Source: Lachnospiraceae bacterium
Lineage (GTDB): Bacteria > Bacillota > Clostridia > Lachnospirales > Lachnospiraceae
Length of the DNA stretch: 38,185 nucleotides
Direction of reading: 5' to 3'
NCBI GenBank assembly: GCA_021201095.1
Contig: JAJQFO010000255.1
Location: 1 to 38,185 of the forward strand
The notes below the pieces were generated by a model, which was not told where the DNA came from, searched no databases, and saw only the letters and a list, made by a program, of their open reading frames with translations. Shown piece after piece: positions 28,539 through 35,943 of this stretch (positions are counted from its first letter, which is position 1; each line of letters starts with the position of its first letter). The translations under genes and the position numbers were made by a program.

Positions 28539-28566
28539 ATTATAAAGAGCTTATGAAAAATGTCAA
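28539..28566 (-). promoter_or_regulatory. Consensus sigma-A promoter driving the DUF234 ATPase (TTGACA-N16-TATAAT)
   Basis: Reverse complement cgcttgacatttttcataagctctttataataaactc. Confidence 0.8.
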
Positions 28567-28792
28567 GCGATAAGGTGATAAGGCAGCAGAATGAAAGGAA
28601 ATGTCACGCCCAACAATAAAACCCACAAAAAACAACACAAATCTCCAGACAAAAACAACACAACAAACCAAAAAACAGGCACAGAACTCAAAAAAACCAT
28701 CAAAAAATTTTCAAAAACAATCAAAAAAGGTTCCCAAAGCTATATATCTGTGCTACAATGTTCGAAATAGCAGTTTTTGGGGGAATCGTAAG

Positions 28793-30457
28793 ATGAAAAG
28801 ATCAAAGAGAATCGAGGCTCTGGATCAGCGGAAGGTGAATCTGGACGGTTTTATCGATGAGTGGTCGGAAAAAGGATTCGCCGCGATGGACAGTCCTTAT
28901 GATCCGGCGCCGTCCGTCCGGGTTGAGAACGGACGGATCGTGGAGCTGGACGGAAAGAAGCGGGAGGAGTTTGACTTTATTGATCAGTTTATCGCGGATT
29001 ACGCGATGCGCGTGGATCGGGTGGAGCGCTCCATGGCGATGTCTTCCGTAGATATTGCGCGGATGATTGTGGATATTCATGTTTCCAGAGACGAAATTCT
29101 GAAGGTCGTATCCGGCATCACCCCGGCGAAGATGAAAGAGGTCATCAACGAGCTGAACGTGGTCGAGATGATGATGGGCATGCAGAAGATGCGCGCGCGC
29201 CGGGTGCCGGGAAATCAGGCACACATTACGAATTTAAAGGATGACCCGGTACAGCTGGCGGCCGATGCCGCCGAGGGAGCACTCCGAGGCTTCCGCGAGG
29301 AGGAGACGACGATGGGAGTTGCCCGCTACGCGCCCTTCAGTGCGATTGCGCTGCTGATCGGCTCACAGGTGGGCGGACGCGGCGTGCTGACGCAGTGCTC
29401 CGCAGAGGAGGCTACGGAGCTGGAGCTGGGAATTCGCGGTTTTACGACCTATGCGGAGACCCTTTCTGTGTACGGGACGGAGAAGGTATTTATCGACGGC
29501 GATGATACGCCTTATTCCAAGGCTTTCCTGAATTCCGCCTATGCCTCCCGCGGACTGAAGGTGCGTTTTACCTCAGGATCCGGCTCGGAAGCGTTGATGG
29601 GCAGCACGGAAAAGAAATCCATGCTCTATCTGGAGTGCCGCTGCCTGTATATGACGAAGGGAGCAGGCTCTCAGGGGATTCAGAACGGCTCTGTGAGCTG
29701 CATTGGTATTACAGCGAGCGTGCCGGCCGGGATTCGTGAGGTGATGGGCGAAAATCTGGTGGCGGCGCTTCTGGGACTGGAGTGCGCCTCTTCCAATGAC
29801 CAGAGCTTTTCGCATTCGGATATGCGCAGGACGGCGCGGACGATGCTTCAGTTTCTGCCGGGCACGGATTTTATCTTTTCCGGCTATGCGGCGGAGCCCA
29901 ATTATGACAATATGTTTGCCGGGTCCAATTTTGACGCGGAGGACTTTGACGATTACAACGTGATGCAGAGAGACATGCAGGTGGACGGTGGCCTGCGGCC
30001 GGTGACGGAGGAAGATGTAATCCGTGTGCGGCGCAGGGCGGCCAAAGCCGTGCAGGCAGTTTTTTCGTACCTGCATGTGGCGGAAGTGACGGACGAGCAG
30101 GTGGAGGCTGTGACCTACGCGCACGGCAGCAAGGATACGCTGGACCGGGATGTGGTAGCAGATCTGATGGGTGTGGAGGATCTGATGAAGCGCGGCATCA
30201 CGGGCGTGGATGTGGTGAAGGCGCTCGCGGAGACCGGCTATGAGGACGTGGCAGAAAGTGTCCTGAACATGCTCCGGCAGCGGGTTATCGGCGATTATAT
30301 GCAGACCGCGGCGATCCTGGATGAAGACTTCCACGTGATGAGCGGTGTAAATACGCCGAATGATTACATGGGCCCGGGGACTGGGTACCGGGTGAACGGC
30401 GCGCGTTGGGAAGAAATCAAAAAGATCCCGCACAGGATTGACCGGAATAATTTCTAA
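28793..30457 (+). CDS. pduC: B12-dependent propanediol/glycerol dehydratase large subunit (ORF-track start at 28601 rejected)
   Basis: MKRSKRIEALDQRKVNLDGFIDEWSEKGFAAMDSPYDPAPS...MMMGMQKMRARRVPGNQAHITN...TSGSGSEALMG. Confidence 0.97.
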   Translation: MKRSKRIEALDQRKVNLDGFIDEWSEKGFAAMDSPYDPAPSVRVENGRIVELDGKKREEFDFIDQFIADYAMRVDRVERSMAMSSVDIARMIVDIHVSRDEILKVVSGITPAKMKEVINELNVVEMMMGMQKMRARRVPGNQAHITNLKDDPVQLAADAAEGALRGFREEETTMGVARYAPFSAIALLIGSQVGGRGVLTQCSAEEATELELGIRGFTTYAETLSVYGTEKVFIDGDDTPYSKAFLNSAYASRGLKVRFTSGSGSEALMGSTEKKSMLYLECRCLYMTKGAGSQGIQNGSVSCIGITASVPAGIREVMGENLVAALLGLECASSNDQSFSHSDMRRTARTMLQFLPGTDFIFSGYAAEPNYDNMFAGSNFDAEDFDDYNVMQRDMQVDGGLRPVTEEDVIRVRRRAAKAVQAVFSYLHVAEVTDEQVEAVTYAHGSKDTLDRDVVADLMGVEDLMKRGITGVDVVKALAETGYEDVAESVLNMLRQRVIGDYMQTAAILDEDFHVMSGVNTPNDYMGPGTGYRVNGARWEEIKKIPHRIDRNNF

Positions 30458-30470
30458 GGAGGACACGGAT

Positions 30471-31346
30471 ATGGAAGTAAATGAAGCACTGGTCCGGCAG
30501 ATTACGGAAGCAGTCGTCCGTGAACTCCAGACGAGGGATTACGGTGGGAAAAGTGGGACTGCTGACGGCAATGGAGCCGGAGTGGCAAGTCGAACTGTTG
30601 GCGGCAGTGGAGCCGGAGGGACAAGTGGAACAGCTGGCGGCAGTGGAACCGGGACAAAAAGCGGAATGGCTGGCGGCAGTATAGCCGCGGCAGGAAGCGA
30701 TAACGACAAAAGTGAAAATAGCAGTAATGAGAATGGCACAATCAGGAATTACTGGGGCGAAATAGTAACAACCGCCCGCCCGGATGAAAATGAAACCGCA
30801 CTTCCGAATAAAATAGATTATCATGGTTACCCGCAGGCGAAGCAGGGAACGGACCCGAAGGAGGTCGTGATCGGTGTGGGCGCTGCCTTTGGCACCGTGA
30901 TCAAACATACGATCACCGGCATCCCGGTCGACAAGGTGATCAAGGCCATTATCGCCGGGATCGAGGAGGAAGGGATGACCGCGCGGGTGGTCAAAAACCT
31001 GAAGACTTCGGACGTCTGCTTTATCGGCCTTGAGGCCGCGAAGCTGAGCGGCTCCGGCTTTGGGATCGGCCTGCAGTCGAAGGGGACGGCGGTCATTCAT
31101 CACAAGGCTCTTTATCCGCTCTCCAATCTCGAACTGTTTCCCCAGGCGCCGCAGATGACGCTGGAGACTTACTTCGCGATCGGAAAAAATGCGGCAAGGT
31201 ATGTAAAGGGTGAAAAGGTAGTGCCGGTGCCTGGCACAAATGACCCGATGGTGCGGGCGAAATACCAGGTAAAGGCGGCACTGATGCATATCCGCGAGAC
31301 AGATCAGATCTGTCCGGAGCTGAATATCATTGAATGGACGGTGTGA
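30471..31346 (+). CDS. pduD: Propanediol/glycerol dehydratase medium subunit
   Basis: MEVNEALVRQITEAVVREL; EVVIGVGAAFGTVIKHTITGIP...AGIEEEGMTARVVK...SNLELFPQAPQMTLETYFAIGKNAARYVKG. Confidence 0.96.
   Translation: MEVNEALVRQITEAVVRELQTRDYGGKSGTADGNGAGVASRTVGGSGAGGTSGTAGGSGTGTKSGMAGGSIAAAGSDNDKSENSSNENGTIRNYWGEIVTTARPDENETALPNKIDYHGYPQAKQGTDPKEVVIGVGAAFGTVIKHTITGIPVDKVIKAIIAGIEEEGMTARVVKNLKTSDVCFIGLEAAKLSGSGFGIGLQSKGTAVIHHKALYPLSNLELFPQAPQMTLETYFAIGKNAARYVKGEKVVPVPGTNDPMVRAKYQVKAALMHIRETDQICPELNIIEWTV
30549..30698. repeat. In-frame 36-bp (12-aa) tandem repeat within pduD
   Basis: GAGVASRTVGGS / GAGGTSGTAGGS / GTGTKSGMAGGS, with a partial unit before and after. Confidence 0.9.
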
Positions 31347-31350
31347 GAGT

Positions 31351-31743
31351 ATGGCATATCCTTTAGGAGAGCATGAGGCGGAGCGAATCACCTCAAGAAC
31401 AGGAAAAAAGTTATCTGAGATTACGCTGGAAGAAGTCCGGAACGGCAATATCACCGCCGATGATATTAAGATTTCGCAGGAGACGCTGGCCGCGCAGGGA
31501 GCGGTGTGCAGAGAACATGACAATCCGGCCATGGATGAGAATTTCGTGCGCGCGTCGGAGATGGTAAATATTCCGGATGATGTGATCCTGAAAATGTATA
31601 ATCAGCTGCGGCCCAACCGTTCCACAAAGCTGGAGCTGGTGCAGATGGCGCAGACCCTGCTGGAGCAGTATCACGCGTCGCACTGCGCGAAGCTGGTGCT
31701 GGACGCGGCGGAGATTTATGAAAAACGAGGGATTTTACTGTAA
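31351..31743 (+). CDS. pduE: Propanediol/glycerol dehydratase small subunit
   Basis: YPLGEHEAERITSRTGKKLSEITLEEVRNGNITADDIKISQETLAAQ...RPNRSTKLELVQMAQTLLEQYHA. Confidence 0.96.
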   Translation: MAYPLGEHEAERITSRTGKKLSEITLEEVRNGNITADDIKISQETLAAQGAVCREHDNPAMDENFVRASEMVNIPDDVILKMYNQLRPNRSTKLELVQMAQTLLEQYHASHCAKLVLDAAEIYEKRGILL

Positions 31744-31926
31744 AGAAGTCCTTAATCGTAATAGTCATCAGGCTAATGTTTTTGATTTGCAATGGATTTG
31801 CAGTGTGAACTGGGATTAAGAGTGGTGCAGTGAAAAACATTGCGTGGCCATTTGCAGCCAAGGACCCGGCGGCATACACGGTGCCTGGCCTGCTGTTTTG
31901 TGAGAATAAAGGAACACGGTGGAAGT

Positions 31927-33936
31927 ATGGACATCAGGACGGTTGCGGGGATCGACATCGGAAATTCGACAACGGAAGTGTGCATCGGCACGTTTGACGA
32001 GAAGGGCAGACTCACCTTTCACGCCAGTGCCCGGACTCTGACGACCGGTACCAAGGGGACACCGGAAAATGTGCGTGGAATCCGCACGGCGTTGGAGATG
32101 GCGGTGGAAAAGACCGGGCCGCACCGGATTTATCCGGATGTGCTGCTGCTCAACGAGGCAGCGCCCGTGATCGGGGACACGGCCATGGAGACCATCACTG
32201 AGACCATTATTATGGAATCCTCTATGATCGGGCACAATCCATCCACTCCGGCGGGCGTCGGACAGGCAGTGGGAGAGATTATCCGCATTGATCATCTTTC
32301 CCGGGCGATTCCCGGGAAAAACTACATCGTGACGGTTCCGAAGGAGGTTTCCTACGAGACGGCAGCTTCGCAGCTGAACGCGGCATGGGACCAGATCCGG
32401 ATGACCGGGGCGATCCTGCAGCGCGACGAGGCCGTTCTGGTATACAATCGCCTGCGCCACAAGATTCCGATCCTGGATGAGGTGGCGAAGCTGGAGCAGA
32501 TTCCGGAATTCCGGATGGCCGCCATCGAGGTGGCGCCGGCGGGGCAGACGATCCGCATGCTTTCGAATCCGTATGGGATTGCGACTTTGCTGGATCTGAA
32601 CGCGGATGAGACCCGTCAGGTAATGCCGATTGCCAAGAGCCTGATCGGGAAAAGAAGCGCGGTAGTCATCCGTACGCCCGGAGGCAATGTCCGGGAGCAG
32701 ACGATCCCTGCCGGGGAAATTTACATCAGCGGGGAGCGTAAAACAAGTGTACAGATTGACGCGGGCGCGGAAAAAATCATGGAAGCTGTTCATGAGGCGG
32801 GCGTGATCACAGACGTGGACGGCCAGGAGAACAGCAACGTGGGAAATATGCTGCGGCGGATTAAAAGCGGTATGCACCGCGTTTCCGGCCAGCAGCCGGA
32901 AAACATTCGCATCACCGATATTCTGGCGGTCGATACGCTGGCTCCCGTGCGGATTTCTGGTGCGCTGGCGGACGAGACCTGTATGGAAAAAGCCGTCGGC
33001 GTGGCCGCGATGGTCAAGACCAGCCGGCTGCCGATGCAGGAGATTGCCGATCTGCTTAGCGAGGAGATGGGGATTCCCGCGCGCGTAGCCGGTGTGGAGG
33101 CAGTCATGGCTTCCATGGGAGCGCTGACGACTCCCGGGACAAAGCTTCCGCTGGCGATTCTTGATATGGGAGGCGGCTCGACAGACGCCGCACTGGTGAC
33201 GGAGGATGGCAAAGTGACAGTCACTCACCAGGCGGGAGCCGGTGAGCTGGTGACGATGCTGATTCAGACGGAGCTTGGCCTGCACAGCCGCATGACGGCA
33301 GAACGGATCAAACGTTCGCCGCTGGCAAAGGTTGAGAGTCTGTTTCATATCCGGCTGGAGAGCGGAGAAATCCGCTTTTTCGAGGAGCCTCTGGATCCGC
33401 GGCTGTTTGGGTGTGTGGTGCTGCTGGAACAGAAGAAATCGATGGACAGGGATGGAGCATATGCTGCCGGGACGAATTCCACGGGGGCATATACCGCAGG
33501 GGCGAATTCGGCAGGGGGAAACATCACAGGTATGAATTCCACTGGAGCCTATACTACAGGGACAAATTCTGCGGGAGCAGGTCAGTCTTCCCAAGAAACA
33601 TCGGATTCCTGGGAAATGGTGCGGATCGAGGAGGATCTGACACTCGAGCGCATCGCGGATGTGCGCCGCGAGGCTAAGCGAAAGGTGTTTGTGACAAATG
33701 CGCTGCGGGCGCTGGAAAGCATCGCGCCGGATCATGACCTGCGGAAGGTGCCGAATGTAGTACTGGTCGGCGGGTCTGCAGAGGATTTTGAGATTCCTGA
33801 GCTGCTTTTAGAGGAGCTTTCTAAATACCGGGTACTCTGCGGCCGTGGAAACATCCGCAAAACAGAAGGACCGCGCAATGCGGTGGCGACAGGACTGGTG
33901 ATGTCCTGGTGGGGGAATCGTCATGGAAATGAATAA
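31927..33936 (+). CDS. ddrA: Diol/glycerol dehydratase reactivase large subunit
   Basis: VAGIDIGNSTTEVCIGTF...ILDMGGGSTDAALV...HQAGAGELVTMLI...VLVGGSAEDFEIPELLLEEL. Confidence 0.95.
   Translation: MDIRTVAGIDIGNSTTEVCIGTFDEKGRLTFHASARTLTTGTKGTPENVRGIRTALEMAVEKTGPHRIYPDVLLLNEAAPVIGDTAMETITETIIMESSMIGHNPSTPAGVGQAVGEIIRIDHLSRAIPGKNYIVTVPKEVSYETAASQLNAAWDQIRMTGAILQRDEAVLVYNRLRHKIPILDEVAKLEQIPEFRMAAIEVAPAGQTIRMLSNPYGIATLLDLNADETRQVMPIAKSLIGKRSAVVIRTPGGNVREQTIPAGEIYISGERKTSVQIDAGAEKIMEAVHEAGVITDVDGQENSNVGNMLRRIKSGMHRVSGQQPENIRITDILAVDTLAPVRISGALADETCMEKAVGVAAMVKTSRLPMQEIADLLSEEMGIPARVAGVEAVMASMGALTTPGTKLPLAILDMGGGSTDAALVTEDGKVTVTHQAGAGELVTMLIQTELGLHSRMTAERIKRSPLAKVESLFHIRLESGEIRFFEEPLDPRLFGCVVLLEQKKSMDRDGAYAAGTNSTGAYTAGANSAGGNITGMNSTGAYTTGTNSAGAGQSSQETSDSWEMVRIEEDLTLERIADVRREAKRKVFVTNALRALESIAPDHDLRKVPNVVLVGGSAEDFEIPELLLEELSKYRVLCGRGNIRKTEGPRNAVATGLVMSWWGNRHGNE
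33454..33573. repeat. In-frame 30-bp (10-aa) tandem repeat within ddrA, four units
   Basis: GAYAAGTNST / GAYTAGANSA / GGNITGMNST / GAYTTGTNSA. Confidence 0.9.
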
Positions 33937-34255
33937 ACCGGCTGTTCATTTGTATACAACAGACGAGCATCTGCCCTCTTTGCCTGAGATCTGCGCAGGT
34001 CTGGAAGAAGAAGGCGTGCCGTGGAAGCTGATACAAACAGAAGGAAGCGCGGAAGAGCTGGCCTGGCGTGCCGCGCAGGATTCTGTGCTGGAGACTGGAA
34101 TCGGAGTGACTAGGCAGGCTGCGGCACTGCAGATCAGCCGCGTGCCAAAGGAACGTCCGGTATTTCTCTTTGCAAATCCGACCGCAGACCAGAGCCGGGC
34201 ATTGGGAACGAACGCCGCCAGAGCGGTGAAGAAAAGACGGTTTGTAGAAACGTAG
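33923..34255 (+). CDS. ddrB: Diol/glycerol dehydratase reactivase small subunit
   Basis: Overlaps the ddrA 3' end; PAVHLYTTDE...CAGLEEEGVPWKL...AQDSVLETGIGVTRQAAALQISRVPKERPVF. Confidence 0.92.
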   Translation: MEMNKPAVHLYTTDEHLPSLPEICAGLEEEGVPWKLIQTEGSAEELAWRAAQDSVLETGIGVTRQAAALQISRVPKERPVFLFANPTADQSRALGTNAARAVKKRRFVET

Positions 34256-34270
34256 AGGCGCAGAAGTGCA

Positions 34271-34350
34271 GAAGCGTAAAAGTGCAGAAATATAGAGAGA
34301 TAGAAGCATAAAAGTGCAGAAGTATAGAGGTATTGAAGCATAGAGACAAG
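34271..34350. repeat. 32-bp tandem repeat, about 2.5 copies, in the ddrB-pduO spacer
   Basis: gaagcgtaaaagtgcagaaatatagagagata / gaagcataaaagtgcagaagtatagaggtatt / gaagcatagaga. Confidence 0.8.
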
Positions 34351-34434
34351 GCATGCAGAACTCGTTTGAGAATGGAATCAGCAAAGAATCAGATAGTCAG
34401 GAATCACGCAGCAGACAGGGAAAGGAGTACGGCA

Positions 34435-35691
34435 GTGAAAATTTATACCAAAACAGGCGACCGAATGACGACCGGACTCCTAGACGGGACGCGGGTATCC
34501 AAGCATGATGAACGCATTCATCTTCTTGGAAACATCGACGAACTGAACAGCCAGCTCGGCGTGGTAAAGAGCCTCACGGCGGAACCGGCGCGGAAGGAAG
34601 AGCTTTCCGGCATCCAGAGAATGCTGATGAGGATCATGTCCGGAATTGCGGACGCTTCACAATCAGGAGATTATGAGAAGAAAACCGCTTCTCATAATCC
34701 TCCAGAATCTGGCGATTCTGTCGCTAACTTATCGGTTCCGAGTACGCAAGCGTCCTCTCCTTCCGATAAGTTAAACTATCAGGTGGATGCAGCTTCCATT
34801 GCGCATCTGGAGGCAGAGATTGACCGCATGGAATCTGCTTTTGAGCGGATAAAAGACTTTGTTCTGCCTGGCGGCTCCTTTTATTCCGCCCAGATTGATG
34901 TGGCGAGGACCGTGACCAGACGCTGCGAGCGCTGGTTCGCCCAGGTGGCGGAAGAATATCCCATGGATACAGAGGCAGCCCGTTACCTGAACCGTCTTTC
35001 TGATTACCTGTATGTACTGGCCCGGTATGTGGATGCTTCTGATCAGGAACAGACACAGCAGACGCCTGGAGCAGAACATTCACTTGAAGGGCAATCTTTG
35101 GGCGATTCTTTATCGATAGAGCAAAAAGACATAAAAGCCATAAAAGACACAAAAGACATAAAAGACATAAAAGATATAAAAGACGCAATAGGTGCAAAAG
35201 ATTCATCAGATAAAAAAATCGCCCTTACTGCGGAAAGAGCACAACAGGCTGTTGACCGGCTCCACAGGCAGATCAATAATTCCTGCGGGACATTCTATAC
35301 CTTCTGCGTCTGTGACGCCGAGGGAAAGCAGCTGGCGACAAACGCGCTGGCGCATTATTCAGTGGCTGTCTTTGAGGCACAGCGTTCCGCCACGAACGCG
35401 CTCCTGCGGGCTGCCAGAGCTGCTGTGGGGACAGGAGCAGATGCTGCGTCAGGGCAGACAGCAACATTCGGCTCAATCTCAACGTCAGGGCAGACCGTGT
35501 TATCTGCGCCGATAGCAGCACCAGGCCAACTGGCGGCAGCAGGATCAGCTGCGGTACCAGAAGATGGAGGAGCCGCTATATACATTCAGGGCCAGCTGAC
35601 CGGCAGCGTGGGCGTGTATGGCTCATACAAAAAAGACATAAATGAAAAAGCACAGATGCTGCTGGATTTGCTTTGTTTTACTGGAAGGTAA
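34435..35691 (+). CDS. pduO: PduO-type cob(I)alamin adenosyltransferase with long C-terminal extension (GTG start likely)
   Basis: MKIYTKTGDRMTTGLLDGTRVSKHDERIHLLGNIDELNSQLG...IDRMESAFERIKDFVLPGGSFYSAQIDVARTVTRRCERW...RYLNRLSDYLYVLARY. Confidence 0.92.
   Translation: MKIYTKTGDRMTTGLLDGTRVSKHDERIHLLGNIDELNSQLGVVKSLTAEPARKEELSGIQRMLMRIMSGIADASQSGDYEKKTASHNPPESGDSVANLSVPSTQASSPSDKLNYQVDAASIAHLEAEIDRMESAFERIKDFVLPGGSFYSAQIDVARTVTRRCERWFAQVAEEYPMDTEAARYLNRLSDYLYVLARYVDASDQEQTQQTPGAEHSLEGQSLGDSLSIEQKDIKAIKDTKDIKDIKDIKDAIGAKDSSDKKIALTAERAQQAVDRLHRQINNSCGTFYTFCVCDAEGKQLATNALAHYSVAVFEAQRSATNALLRAARAAVGTGADAASGQTATFGSISTSGQTVLSAPIAAPGQLAAAGSAAVPEDGGAAIYIQGQLTGSVGVYGSYKKDINEKAQMLLDLLCFTGR
34670..34772. 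repeat. Palindromic element PE-2, copy 3, inserted in frame in pduO
   Basis: attatgagaagaaaaccgcttctcataatcctccagaatctggcgattctgtcgctaacttatcgg...ccgataagtt inside the adenosyltransferase domain. Confidence 0.92.
35125..35187. repeat. 9-bp in-frame tandem repeat (seven units) in pduO
   Basis: aaagacata-type units encoding KDI KAI KDT KDI KDI KDI KDA. Confidence 0.92.
35446..35553. repeat. 36-bp degenerate in-frame repeat (three units) in pduO
   Basis: ASGQTATFGSIS / TSGQTVLSAPIA / APGQLAAAGSAA. Confidence 0.7.
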
Positions 35692-35779
35692 GAGGTGAGC
35701 CGGGCGGAACTGTAAAAAAGCGGTCATTTTGAGAGTAATCACCTGGCGTTATAGAAAAATAGATGTACTCAGGAAGAGA

Positions 35780-35805
35780 AGCCCCCGATGCAGACATTGG
35801 GGGCT
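35780..35805. terminator. Hairpin after pduO, possible weak terminator
   Basis: agcccccgatgcagacattgggggct. Confidence 0.4.
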
Positions 35806-35943
35806 ATTAATCTGTGCAGGAAAATCTTTTTTCGACTAGGAAGTTTTTTGATTGCTTTGAAACGGACTCTGTGGTAATCTGAAACTAAATGAAAGAATTA
35901 TCTCGATCAGGTTTTCGATGGCTGTCATGGAGGTTGTTAGCGA

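Noticed and set aside
28601-28792. 64-aa N-terminal extension of PduC
   Set aside because: Low-complexity K/T/N/Q sequence from the A/C-rich tract; conserved MKRSKRIEAL start at 28793 follows a good RBS
31816-33735. 639-aa ORF on the minus strand, antisense to ddrA
   Set aside because: Shadow ORF from GC-rich third-position codon use; His/Arg-rich composition, no recognisable domain, and the plus strand encodes an unmistakable reactivase
34271-34350. Tandem repeats considered as a CRISPR array
   Set aside because: Contiguous degenerate tandem units without unique spacers and no cas genes in the window
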